Shown here: positions 1 to 7,834 of the stretch, piece after piece
Layout: each line of letters opens with the position of its first letter
How positions within the stretch are numbered: position 1 is the stretch's first letter
Assembly: GCF_900100005.1 (NCBI RefSeq)
Contig: NZ_FNEB01000009.1
Coordinates: forward strand, 109,668 to 173,667
DNA: 64,000 nucleotides
Origin: Lutimaribacter saemankumensis
GTDB taxonomy: Bacteria > Pseudomonadota > Alphaproteobacteria > Rhodobacterales > Rhodobacteraceae
Direction: 5' to 3'
Made by a program: the position numbers and the translations under genes
The notes under the pieces: model-generated
Database searches by the model: none
Told to the model about the DNA's origin: nothing
Seen by the model: the letters and a program-made list of their open reading frames with translations, nothing else

Positions 1-416
1 TGATCGGCTTCATAAAGAGAGACGACAAAATTCTGTTGGATGTAACGCTAATGGATGACGCATGGGCAAGCATCGAAAACGGCAAGGAATACAACGTCAA
101 AGTTTTTTTTGGTGATGAAACTCCTTGGACGCTCGAAATGACCGGGCGAGATTTCAATGGAAATCCAGGCTTAACCTTTTCTTTTGATGCCTCGACAGAG
201 CAATCTGGGCAGTTTGCTAGAGAGTTCATGAAGGAAACCGAAATGAAGTGGTATTACAGAAATACCATGCTTGGGCATTACAGCTTGAGAGGCTCAAGAC
301 AAGCCTTTGATACGGCTGTCGAGTGCCAGAAATCCTTTCATGAGGCAGTCTCAGGCCTATCGGACCCCTTCGGTGGATCGTCTGGCAACTCGAACACTGA
401 CCCATTTTCCCAATAG
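1..416 (+). CDS. Hypothetical protein, 5' end cut by window edge
   Basis: The frame stays open from base 3 to a TAG at 414-416. It runs through a TTG at 36 and an ATG at 51 without any convincing ribosome site, so the true start is probably left of the window. The visible part looks like a small beta-rich domain followed by a short helix with a conserved-looking 'VECQKSF' segment and a Ser/Gly/Asn-rich tail. I do not recognise the family. Base use is AT-richer than in the catabolic genes further right, as in the rest of the first 3.6 kb. Confidence 0.6.
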   Translation, partial: IGFIKRDDKILLDVTLMDDAWASIENGKEYNVKVFFGDETPWTLEMTGRDFNGNPGLTFSFDASTEQSGQFAREFMKETEMKWYYRNTMLGHYSLRGSRQAFDTAVECQKSFHEAVSGLSDPFGGSSGNSNTDPFSQ

Positions 417-433
417 GTTATCTGGCAGAGAGA

Positions 434-658
434 GTGCCTGTCTTGAGCGAAGAAAAAGGAGCCCACATACTAGCTTGGATTATCGTTCCGATCCTTTGGG
501 TAATGACTGGTGGGATGATGACGGTTCACTTTGTGTCGTTTGTGCTTGGAGCGACAAGTGCAGTGCTTCTGGGTGTAGGTATCTTTATTCCGCCAGTTGG
601 GATCGTGAACGCACTTATCTTCCTTTTCACGGGTCAATCACTAAACGCCTATTTCTAG
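434..658 (+). CDS. Small hydrophobic membrane protein
   Basis: This 74-residue protein starts with GTG at 434, preceded by a purine-rich GAGAGA stretch. It has a short polar N-terminus (LSEEKGAH) and then hydrophobic segments at about residues 11-30 and 35-65, so it should be an inner-membrane protein with two or three spans. It follows the upstream gene by 17 bases and precedes another tiny membrane protein by 10 bases, so the three may be one transcript. No function can be assigned. Confidence 0.5.
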   Translation: MPVLSEEKGAHILAWIIVPILWVMTGGMMTVHFVSFVLGATSAVLLGVGIFIPPVGIVNALIFLFTGQSLNAYF

Positions 659-668
659 GGGAAATTCT

Positions 669-848
669 ATGGAATTTATGTGGATCATACCTGCTATGTT
701 CTCGGTCTCGGGGGTCGTCGCCGGGCGTTACTTTTGGCAGGCTGGCGGATGGTTAAACGTTGTTTTTGCCCTGATCTGCTTTGGCACAGGTGTATTCTTT
801 GCCTATGGCGCCGCTGCCCTTCTTGGCGTTGTACCTTTTGTTGGTTGA
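669..848 (+). CDS. 59-residue membrane protein
   Basis: An ATG at 669 follows an AGGGGA ribosome-binding site (656-661) at good spacing and opens a 59-codon frame ending in TGA at 846-848. The product is almost entirely hydrophobic, with two likely membrane spans (about residues 4-20 and 28-57) split by a short 'GRYFWQAGGW' turn. The strong ribosome site, the position just after another small membrane gene and the clean hydrophobic pattern support translation. No family is recognised. Confidence 0.45.
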   Translation: MEFMWIIPAMFSVSGVVAGRYFWQAGGWLNVVFALICFGTGVFFAYGAAALLGVVPFVG

Positions 849-1099
849 GCGCGAACTGCGCGCTAAGGCAGTTTCCGCACTTCACCTACCGCGAAGGGAT
901 TAACGCCTCCACCCCATTTCGTGGGTCGGTTTTGGTGCTGGCTTAGGCTTCGACCGTTCCACCTTTTTCCCTAATCCCTGCGCGGTGCTGTGGTCTTGGT
1001 GCTGACGCCTGTTTTGCTTCAATCCTTCTTCGCGGTTTCAGTGCCAGATAGAGCAAGATCTTCACGCATGTTTCTCCTGGTAGGGTATCTTTTACGCAA
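849..1099. other. Intergenic stretch, no gene seen
   Basis: No frame here has a ribosome site or a protein-like composition. On the minus strand an AGGAG precedes an ATG (1069-1067) of a 16-codon frame just downstream of the ribbon-helix-helix remnant. This may be the start of a second lost gene of the same small operon. Confidence 0.4.
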
Positions 1100-1244
1100 C
1101 TACGCATTTGCGCTTTTAAGATATTCCGCAAGTGCGGCTTCCAATATCGCCTGGTGCGTCTGGCCAGTTTGGGCGGCATAAAGCCCCAGGCGGTTGTATG
1201 TCTCGCCATCGCCTGGTGCAACGTCGCGCCTTTGGGGTGGGCAT
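1100..1244 (-). pseudogene. Ribbon-helix-helix (CopG/MobC-like) remnant, frameshifted
   Basis: On the minus strand the last 36 codons before a TAG at 1102-1100 read 'YNRLGLYAAQTGQTHQAILE' and then 'AALAEYL'. This is the helix pattern of small ribbon-helix-helix DNA-binding proteins used as antitoxins or plasmid accessory factors. A natural-looking start (ATG at 1244, product beginning MPTPKARR) is in a different frame, so the gene seems to have suffered a frameshift near 1200-1220. It is probably a relic of mobile DNA. The identification rests on one short helix pattern and is tentative. Confidence 0.3.
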
Positions 1245-1615
1245 GTGACAGGGACAAGCCATCCGAGATGGAAGCATGGTGGGCGGTCGCGGGAGGCGCA
1301 GATGATGCGCAGCTTGGCCAAACTACTTGGCGGGTTGTGAGGTCTGAAATGTGGATGGCCCGCAGCTACGTCAGCCAGGACAGCAATCACGAAGGTGGGC
1401 GCTCAAAAAATGATGCTTGCAAAGACGGTTTCTGAAGGGAAGAAGTTCTGAGACTTTGGCTGCCCTCGATCGGACACTGAGCTTTTCAACATAAAACAGC
1501 CGGGAGCTGCCATCTATCTCTTAACCCAAATCTGCAGCAACTGGCCTTCATCGCGTATGTCGCGAATATTAGCATACGCGCTGCGCTGCCATTCATGGCA
1601 GGCGTTTGGTGTTCG
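1245..1615. other. Intergenic stretch, no gene seen
   Basis: I see no credible coding frame, structured RNA or repeat in this stretch. Overlapping short frames on both strands lack ribosome sites and have compositions typical of non-coding translation. Confidence 0.4.
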
Positions 1616-2932
1616 CTATTTTAGAGTTACGGTTGTGTCCAATTTGCTGCCGTCAAAATAAGTCTCTGTAAAGGTGACTTTTCCGTTTGCGGTCCGGTAC
1701 GAGATTCTTTTGTTTTTCTCCCACTCGTACTGAGTCCGCCCAGGTTCATAGTCCCATAAAATGGAGAACGTTGCTTCACTTGAGTTGATGCCACAAAGAA
1801 CTCGGAAAATCTTTCCATCAGCCGCCCTGCGGTATTCCGCCAAGTACACATCTTTAAAAGAGTAAGGGTTTGAGAAATTCGACGCGCTTGAAAGCTTTAC
1901 ATCGTCGAGAGAGGTCGCGCTCATAGTAGCCACTATTAGAGCCTTGCAAATCTCTTCACTCGTGTAAGGCCCCATATCTGAGGAAGTTTGCGTGCTGGGT
2001 CCTTTTTCTTCCTGTATCGTGCTAAGTTGATTATATATCGCGCTATATTGATTATATTTTTGACGATACTCTGAATTTTCAAAATCAAGAATAGTCAGCA
2101 GGCGGTACCCATCCATGTTTAACTTCGTCTCTGACGCCGGCAATGGCTTAACCATGGCCAGAGTAGCGCTTTCAAGCTCAGCGAGCTTGTATTCGCGAAG
2201 TGAGTCAATCTTTACTTCAGCAACTAAAATATTGCGAGCTTTTTCAAACTCCTTGTCTCTTATAGCAACTTCTAGGTCACGCATATTGTCTTGGAAATCC
2301 AAGACTTTTTGGTTTGATTTTTCGGCTGCGTTGACTTGGTTTTTGCACTCTTTTAGTTCAGCCTCAACAGAATCGCGCTTTGTTTGGCAAGCTGCTATCT
2401 CTGATTTTAGATTATTAATGGCAACGTTTTCATAATTCGTGTCAGTGGATATTAACTCAAAAAAAAGCGTCGAAATCTTGGCTTCAAATTCAGCCAGCCG
2501 TTGCTTTGGCTCTCCTCCTGGCTGTCTTAATGAAACCTCGCCCGCCTGCATCAATTCTTTGTATTTATCAATTTGATCTTCAAGCAATCCTACCTTGCCA
2601 TTAATCTGTTCCACAAGCCTTTTAAAAAGTTCTTCATTTCCAACTGGCCAACCATCTAGTATTATGATCTGGCCTTTTTCAGAAAGAAAATACACGCCTT
2701 CATAATTGACTTTGCAAATGACGTTGTTTTGCGGGAACTCAACCTCATTGGGTGAAAAGATATAGGCTTCCCAAACTGCTGAATCTTTATCTAGATTGCG
2801 CCCCGTTGCTTTAGCAAAAATTTCTTGACAGGCTTTGATGTCGCCTGCCTCGTCAGCGAATACGGCAGTGCCTGTAGTGAACGCGCAAATGATGATGGAA
2901 AAAGCGGCGGTTGTATTGAAGCGCGTCGGCAT
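1616..2932 (-). CDS. Secreted coiled-coil protein of unknown function
   Basis: The 438-residue product begins with a signal peptide (hydrophobic residues 8-24, likely cleavage after 'TAVFA'), so it should be exported to the periplasm. Residues about 105-245 are rich in Glu, Lys, Gln and Leu in heptad-like order, suggesting long coiled coils. The C-terminal 100 residues look like a separate beta-rich domain containing a 'TSEEICKALI' segment with a Cys. The mature N-terminus also carries paired Cys (KACQEIF, VICKVNY). Codon use is clearly AT-richer than in genes to the right, suggesting acquired DNA. The family is not recognised. The next gene with an assignable start is the divergent truncated gene at 3423. 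Confidence 0.65.
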   Translation of the reverse strand: MPTRFNTTAAFSIIICAFTTGTAVFADEAGDIKACQEIFAKATGRNLDKDSAVWEAYIFSPNEVEFPQNNVICKVNYEGVYFLSEKGQIIILDGWPVGNEELFKRLVEQINGKVGLLEDQIDKYKELMQAGEVSLRQPGGEPKQRLAEFEAKISTLFFELISTDTNYENVAINNLKSEIAACQTKRDSVEAELKECKNQVNAAEKSNQKVLDFQDNMRDLEVAIRDKEFEKARNILVAEVKIDSLREYKLAELESATLAMVKPLPASETKLNMDGYRLLTILDFENSEYRQKYNQYSAIYNQLSTIQEEKGPSTQTSSDMGPYTSEEICKALIVATMSATSLDDVKLSSASNFSNPYSFKDVYLAEYRRAADGKIFRVLCGINSSEATFSILWDYEPGRTQYEWEKNKRISYRTANGKVTFTETYFDGSKLDTTVTLK

Positions 2933-3422
2933 TTACTCCCCCATGCAAGAATGCGTTCACTCAAGTCGCGCTCACGTGCGCGATTTTTTCAAATCAACGG
3001 TAAACCACACCAAGCAACTGTGTCACGGTGGTTTTTCCAAGTTCTTGGGCATAAACTCTCCGCTTCGAGCAGTCAGCTGAACCAGCGAAAGATGCTTATC
3101 AGGCTAAGACTCTTTGGCTGGTGGCTGCCAGTCGTCGCTGCCGGTTCCGAGATCCGCTATCATGAACCACCTAAGTCTTGCTGTATCAAACTGAGCTGGT
3201 CCATCCCGGAGCGGGCTTCTAAGCGGCGTCAGGCGGCGCGGAAGGGAGCGGCATCAAACAGGGCGAAGGCGCTAGCCCATGCTGAGAGCGTGTTGCCGAT
3301 GATTGAGCGGATCAGGGCAGGGGCGCATCGTTTCCCGCGTTTTCTTCTCGTATAGGTCCGCAATCGAGCCAACCTTATCGGCGAGGTGTTGTTTGCGTGG
3401 AAGGATTGGCGCAGAATGCGGT
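2933..3422. other. Intergenic stretch of about 490 bases, no firm gene
   Basis: This lies between the divergent starts at 2932 and 3423 and must contain their promoters, but none is clear. A minus-strand open frame ending near 3229 yields a basic peptide (TRRKRGKRCAP) with no recognisable family. It may be debris of an older mobile element. Confidence 0.35.
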
Positions 3423-3650
3423 ATGAAATTTTTTCAAATTTTTGCAAAGCTACTTGCTTCCATAACAATTTGTACCCCAGCAACTGCTGAAACGCTGGAG
3501 TTTTTGTGTGAGTTCGACCGCTATCACAGCCCAGATGAAAACGTGCTCAAGTCTGCGGAAAACTTCCTGCTGGTCTTCAAGGTCGACGCAGTCACGAGAG
3601 AGGCTTACATGGAAGGCAACAATGGGTTTTGTCAGAAGGATTTCGGTTGA
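3423..3650 (+). pseudogene. Secreted small protein, 3' end lost to IS6 insertion
   Basis: ATG at 3423 opens a protein with a signal peptide (MKFFQIFAKLLASI, likely cleaved after 'PATA') and a mature part beginning 'ETLEFLCEFDRYHSP'. The native sequence stops at codon 67 (MEGNN), where the left end of the IS6-family element begins at 3624. The last residues and the stop (3648-3650) are encoded by the IS. The truncated mature domain has one early Cys and resembles small periplasmic proteins of unknown function. The rest of the gene is not found on the other side of the IS, so it was deleted rather than merely split. Confidence 0.55.
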
Positions 3651-4440
3651 GACGGGCAGGACAGCCTCGTAGCGTCGAAACATGACCAGACCTGACCCGT
3701 TCAAGGGCTTCCACAGCAGCCCCGAGATCATCCGCCTGGCGGTGATGATGTACATCCGGTTCCCGCTGTCACTCCGGAACGTCGAGGACCTGCTCCACGA
3801 GCGGGGCGTCGATATCTGCCACGAGACCGTCCGCTATTGGTGGCAACGTTTCGGTCCGATGTTTGCAGCCGAGATCCGCAAGCGACGTGTGGCGGGTATG
3901 AAGTCGAGCCGCTGGCGCTGGCACCTGGATGAGATCTTCGTGAAGATCAATGGCGAGAGGCACTACCTTTGGCGGGCTGTCGATCACGAAGGGGAGGTGC
4001 TCGAAAGCTTTGTGACGAAGACCCGAGACAAGCAAGCCGCATTGAAATTCTTGCGAAAATCGATGAAGCGGCATGGTCAGCCCGAGGTCATCGTCACCGA
4101 TCGGCTTCGTTCCTATGGTGCCGCCTTGAAGGAACTTGATGCGGCGAGCCGTCAGCAAACCGGCCGCTGGCTCAACAATCGAGCCGAGAATTCACATCTG
4201 CCGTTCCGACGACGCGAGCGGGCCATGCTCCGCTTTCGGCGGATGCGAAGTCTTCAGAAGTTCGTCTCCGTTCACGCCTCCCTCCTAAACCACTTTAACC
4301 AGGAACGAAGCCTCTCCAGCCGACCTCACTTCAAGGCCAACCGCGCCGCCGCTCTCGCTGAGTGGCGCGGTCTCTGCGCGGGATAAGGGACAATGCGACT
4401 GTCCTAGCAGAGACTGGTTCGCATTCGTCTGACAGCACCC
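3624..4440 (+). mobile_element. IS6-family insertion sequence, about 817 bp
   Basis: The boundaries come from imperfect terminal inverted repeats. The left end reads GGGTTTTGTCAGAAGGAT from 3624. The right end, read inward on the minus strand from 4440, is GGGTGCTGTCAGACGAAT. Both share the GTCAGA core typical of IS6-family tips. The element has one transposase gene (3682-4386) and the usual size of the family. The 8 bases outside each tip differ (GCAACAAT left, TTGCGCCA right), so there is no target duplication. That is expected when replicative IS6 transposition has deleted adjacent DNA. Confidence 0.8.
3682..4386 (+). CDS. IS6-family transposase
   Basis: The 234-residue protein has the layout of IS26-like transposases. 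An N-terminal helical DNA-binding part (to about residue 60, RNVEDLLHERGVDICHETVR) is followed by an RNase H-like DDE domain. The catalytic triad is visible at D83 (HLDEIFVKI), D140 (VIVTDRLRSYG) and E169 (NNRAENSH). The length is normal and the frame is intact, so the element may be active. Such enzymes make cointegrates and adjacent deletions, which fits the unrelated broken sequences at its two sides. Confidence 0.93.
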   Translation: MTRPDPFKGFHSSPEIIRLAVMMYIRFPLSLRNVEDLLHERGVDICHETVRYWWQRFGPMFAAEIRKRRVAGMKSSRWRWHLDEIFVKINGERHYLWRAVDHEGEVLESFVTKTRDKQAALKFLRKSMKRHGQPEVIVTDRLRSYGAALKELDAASRQQTGRWLNNRAENSHLPFRRRERAMLRFRRMRSLQKFVSVHASLLNHFNQERSLSSRPHFKANRAAALAEWRGLCAG

Positions 4441-4580
4441 TTGCGCCAGCGATAGTACGTCTGTTCAACAACGCCGATCTGTCGGATCGCGTCGAGACGG
4501 GACATGCCCTGTCCCATCAGCACCTCAACCTGTCGTAACTTCGAGACAATCTCTTCGGGCTTGGGTCGCCTGTTTGCCAT
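4441..4580 (-). pseudogene. IS3-family transposase OrfA, truncated
   Basis: ATG at 4580-4578 opens a frame beginning MANRRPKPEEIVSKLRQVEV and ending in 'QTYYRWRK'. This is the helix-turn-helix half of IS3-family OrfA proteins ('RFxxEQIVxKLRQ ... GISxQTYYRWRK'). The homology stops exactly where the IS6 tip starts, so only the DNA-binding part remains. The leucine zipper and the frameshift region to OrfB are absent. Confidence 0.75.
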
Positions 4581-4636
4581 TCTCGGTCCTCCGTTTCCTA
4601 AACATAGTGGTGGACCAGTTCAGTTGGGGAGGCTCA
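4441..4636 (-). mobile_element. IS3-family element, 5' fragment
   Basis: This minus-strand fragment keeps the left end of an IS3-family element. The tip begins TGAGCCTCCCCAACTGAACT at 4636. It includes the untranslated leader, an AGGAC-type ribosome site and the first 46 codons of orfA. The other side is cut off at 4440 by the IS6 element. The tip is clearly related to the IS3-family end seen at 63859 (TGAGCAGCCCGATCTGATTG), so both probably come from the same IS group. Confidence 0.7.
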
Positions 4637-5149
4637 CAGCGCGCCCTTGGACGCGGCGTAGGCGACAGAAGATCCGATCCCCTTGACGCCCGCAATCGAT
4701 GAGGTGTTGAGAACCGCGCTGGACCGGCCCGTGGCCTGATGCGCCGCCGTCAGCAGTGGTTTGGCCGCCTGCAGCATCAGGTAAGGCCCGACGACATTGA
4801 CCTCGTAGACATCCATGAAATCGGCCTTTGACAGCGCATCCAGGTCTGCATGATCGCGCGCGTGGCGGGTGATGCCGGCATTGTTCACCAGGATGTCCAG
4901 CCCGCCCCATTCACCCGCGGCCGCTGCCAGCGCGCGACAGCCGTCGGGATCGGCTACATTGGCCTGGACCAGCTTGACCTGCGCGCCTGCCGCCCGGCAG
5001 GTATCCGCCGCCTCTTCGGCGTCGGCCTTTGACCTGGAGTAGTTGATCACGACATCCGCCCCGCGTTCTGCCAGCTTGACGGCAATGGACCGGCCCAGCC
5101 CCGTGGCCGATCCCGTCACCAGCGCCTTGCGCCCCTCCAGATCCGACAT
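4634..5149 (-). pseudogene. Short-chain dehydrogenase/reductase, C-terminus lost to IS3
   Basis: The ATG at 5149 has an AGGAG site just upstream. The 171 residues contain a complete Rossmann start (TGSATGLG at 12-19), the NNAG motif, the catalytic Ser region (NTSSIAG) and the YAASK motif. The frame ends at 'KGAL', directly at the tip of the IS3 fragment, whose first bases TGA act as the stop (4636-4634). Family members are about 250 residues, so roughly 80 C-terminal residues with the substrate loop and the last strands are missing. The protein is probably inactive. The intact gene was probably a 3-oxoacyl-ACP reductase-like or polyol/sugar dehydrogenase. Confidence 0.8.
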
Positions 5150-5328
5150 GTCGTTTCTCCTGCTTGTCTCGGGTTGTGCGCGCAGAGTTGCATTGCCGTG
5201 ACCGGAGGTCAAAGGCGGACCGCGCGGAGACTGGACAAAACCGCGCGGACGCGCACATCCTGCAGGGCCGGGACGCATCATCCGGCCCAGGGCGGTGGCC
5301 CGGTCGAAACAAAGGGGGAGGACAGGAA

Positions 5329-6105
5329 ATGGACCTCGGATTGAAGGACAAGACGGTTCTGGTGACGGGCGGTTCGCGGGGTATCGGGTATGAAACGGCG
5401 CTGGCCTTTGCCCGCGAAGAGGCGCGGCCTGTCATCGCGTCGCGCGACGAGGCGTCGCTTGCCCGCGCGGCCGACGCGATCAAGGCCGAAACCGGCGTCG
5501 AGGTCGCGACCTTTGCCGCCGACCTTGCACAGGACGAGGCGCGCCTTGCCCTGGCCGAGGCGCATCCCGAAATCGACATCCTCGTGAACAATGCCGGCGC
5601 GATCCCGGGCGGTGGTCTGGCCGACGTTTCGATGCGGCGCTGGCACGAGGCGTGGGCTCTCAAGGTGTTCGGCTATATCCACCTGTCGCAGATTTACGTG
5701 CAAAGAATGAAGCAGCGTCAATCGGGGATCATCGTCAACATCATCGGGATGGGCGGGCGCGCGGTGCGCCCCGACTATATCTGCGGGGCGGCGGGCAACG
5801 CCGCGCTGATCGGTTTCACCAACGCGCTGGGGGCAGAAACGCCGGCCTATGGCGTGCGGGTGTTCGGGATAAACCCGTCGCCCACGCTGACGGACCGGGT
5901 GGTCGGGCTCTACCGGTCGCGCGCTGCATCGAAATTCGGTGACGAGGAACGCTGGAGCGAACTGCTCGACCAGGGGCTGATGCCGTTCGGACGCCTGAAA
6001 AAACCCGAAGAGGTCGGCGCACTGGCCGCGATGCTGTGCGCGCCGCAGGTCGAATACCTGTCGGGCACGGTGATCGACATGGATGGCGGCGGACAGTGGG
6101 GGTAA
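5329..6105 (+). CDS. SDR-family protein with non-canonical active site
   Basis: ATG at 5329 follows a GGGGGAGGACAGGA site. The 258-residue product has the cofactor motif TGGSRGIG (13-20) and NNAG (87-90), and it ends in the usual 'SGTVIDMDGG' loop. The catalytic residues are not those of classical SDRs. The Ser position reads 'NIIGMGG', and the YxxxK segment is replaced by 'YICGAAGNAAL', so Gly153 and Asn157 sit where Tyr and Lys should be (Tyr150 is nearby but out of register). A recognised SDR subgroup carries this YxxGxxGNAAL pattern, and its reaction is unclear to me. It is divergent from the broken SDR and convergent with the amidohydrolase. Confidence 0.85.
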   Translation: MDLGLKDKTVLVTGGSRGIGYETALAFAREEARPVIASRDEASLARAADAIKAETGVEVATFAADLAQDEARLALAEAHPEIDILVNNAGAIPGGGLADVSMRRWHEAWALKVFGYIHLSQIYVQRMKQRQSGIIVNIIGMGGRAVRPDYICGAAGNAALIGFTNALGAETPAYGVRVFGINPSPTLTDRVVGLYRSRAASKFGDEERWSELLDQGLMPFGRLKKPEEVGALAAMLCAPQVEYLSGTVIDMDGGGQWG

Positions 6106-6120
6106 GGCACCCCCACCCGG

Positions 6121-7782
6121 TCACGCTTCGTATGTGACACGCCCGCCCGCGATGGTGATCTGTGCGCGGGCCTTGTCCAGATCCTGCGGGTCCATCGCCT
6201 CGAGGTCGTGGGACATGACCGCGACATCGGCCATCATGCCGGGCGACAGCCGGCCCTTGCGTGCCTCGTTGAACTCCACCCAGGCGTTGTCTGCGGTGTA
6301 GGATTTCAGCGTGTCATGCAGGCTCTGGCTCTGGTCGCGCCAGGGCGCGGGCATCTTCATGGGGGCCACGGCGGCCTTCACGTTCGGCATCACGTCCACC
6401 GGGATCACCGGCCAGTCGGTCGAAAACACCACCGGGGTTCCCGTGTCGCGGATATCCTGCCAGGCATAGGAGGTCGGGATCTGGTGGTCATGCAGCATCT
6501 TGCCCACACCTTCGGGCGGAAAGATGCCGCCGAAGGGCGCGTGCCCCGGCTGGATCGAGGCCACCACACCCATTTCGGCAAAGCGTGGCAGGTCGTCGGG
6601 ATGCAGCACCTCGATATGTTCGATGCGGTGGCGGCTGTCGCGCCGGCCATTGGCGCGGATCGCCGCCTCGTAGGCATCGAGCGTCCAGCGAATGCCCTTG
6701 TCACCGATGGCGTGTACGGCGATTTGCAGGCCCATCTTGTCGGCGCGGATCACTGCCGCCTCGAAATGATCGTAGTCGAAAACCGCATCGCCCACGGTGT
6801 CGAGCCCCGGGTAGGGTTCCAGCATCAGCGCGGTCGAGCTTTCGACGACGCCGTCGATGAACATCTTGACCCGGTTGCACCAGACCCAGTCGCCCTTGTA
6901 GCGCGCGCGCATTTCCTCGGCCTCGGCAAAGCGGTCCAGGCTGTCGTGGCTTTTGAAATGGAACGGCACCTCGACGCGGGCCAGCAGGTCGCCATCGGCT
7001 TCGAGCTCGGACAGCAGTTCGAGATTGTAGAAATTGCCGTCCATGTTGTGCAGCCCGGTGATCCCGTGGCTGGCGCAGTGTTTCAGGCCGCGCGCGATGG
7101 CCGCCTTGTCTAGCGCGCGTTCCGCGGCGGTGGCGGGCGGCACGGGATCGGCCCCGGTGACAAGGCCCAGCATGTCGCGCCCGCCATGGCGCGTCAGCTT
7201 GAGCACCGGGGCATAGGCGCCGGGCTCGCGCAGCTCGCCCGTGGCGGTGCCGTCGGGGGCCATGACGATCTCGGCGCCCATGTCGACCGTGCCGCCATGC
7301 AGCAGGCCGGCAAGCTCCAATGCCTTCGTGTTGGCCCAGACGGTGTGATGATCGGGTGCGAACATCGCAAAGGGCCGGTCGGGCAGCGCCTTGTCCAGAT
7401 CCTGCCGGGTCGTGTTCCGGCCCGGTCCAAGGATCGCGTAATCGGCCTGAACGGCGAAAACCACCTTGTCATCGGGGCATTGCGCCGACCATTCGCGCAG
7501 CTTCGCGGTCAACTGGTCCAGCCCCTGAACGCCGTAAAGGTCGAGATAGCCCAGTTCGACCGACCCGCCGAACAGATGCACGTGGCTGTCGATAAAGCCG
7601 GGCAGCACCGTGGCGCCGCCTGCGTCGATCACGCGCGTGCCGGACCCGGCCAGTGCGCGGATATCGGCGGTGTCGCCAACAGCCGTGATCGTGCCGCCCG
7701 AAATCGCCAGCGCCCCGGCGCGGGGTGTCGTGTCGTCGAATGTGATGAGGCTGCCGTTCAGGATGACGATATCGGGGGACAT
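6121..7782 (-). CDS. YtcJ-like metal-dependent amidohydrolase
   Basis: The 553-residue protein matches the amidohydrolase-3 (YtcJ) family in length and motifs. It has an N-terminal beta sandwich, then metal ligands 'GFIDSHVH', 'AVHAIGDKG', 'HRIEHIEVL' and 'STDWPV', and a C-terminal return to the sandwich (GMMADVAVMSHDLEAM). It has no signal peptide, so it is cytoplasmic. It is the last gene of the leftward polyamine-type importer operon, 52 bases after the binding-protein gene with a strong hairpin between. It may hydrolyse an amide or N-formyl/N-acyl form of the imported amine; that role is inferred only from position. Confidence 0.85.
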   Translation of the reverse strand: MSPDIVILNGSLITFDDTTPRAGALAISGGTITAVGDTADIRALAGSGTRVIDAGGATVLPGFIDSHVHLFGGSVELGYLDLYGVQGLDQLTAKLREWSAQCPDDKVVFAVQADYAILGPGRNTTRQDLDKALPDRPFAMFAPDHHTVWANTKALELAGLLHGGTVDMGAEIVMAPDGTATGELREPGAYAPVLKLTRHGGRDMLGLVTGADPVPPATAAERALDKAAIARGLKHCASHGITGLHNMDGNFYNLELLSELEADGDLLARVEVPFHFKSHDSLDRFAEAEEMRARYKGDWVWCNRVKMFIDGVVESSTALMLEPYPGLDTVGDAVFDYDHFEAAVIRADKMGLQIAVHAIGDKGIRWTLDAYEAAIRANGRRDSRHRIEHIEVLHPDDLPRFAEMGVVASIQPGHAPFGGIFPPEGVGKMLHDHQIPTSYAWQDIRDTGTPVVFSTDWPVIPVDVMPNVKAAVAPMKMPAPWRDQSQSLHDTLKSYTADNAWVEFNEARKGRLSPGMMADVAVMSHDLEAMDPQDLDKARAQITIAGGRVTYEA

Positions 7783-7803
7783 GGGTATCTCCGTGAAAGG
7801 AAA

Positions 7804-7826
7804 GGGCGGGCCACCAAGGCCCGCCC
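7804..7826 (-). terminator. GC-rich hairpin between potD-like gene and amidohydrolase
   Basis: A perfect 9-base stem (7804-7812 with 7818-7826) encloses a 5-base loop. On the minus strand it is followed by a T-rich but interrupted stretch. It lies inside the operon, just after the binding-protein gene, so it probably acts as a partial terminator or 3' stabiliser that keeps binding-protein mRNA abundant relative to the amidohydrolase. Confidence 0.55.
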
Positions 7827-7834
7827 GCCGCGTG

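Noticed and set aside
307..756. Rightward 149-codon open frame
   Set aside because: It overlaps three better frames with ribosome sites or gene-like products, and its composition is random.
2825..3355. Rightward 176-codon open frame over the start of the secreted coiled-coil gene
   Set aside because: It overlaps the signal-peptide region of a better-supported gene and has an unstructured Arg-rich product.
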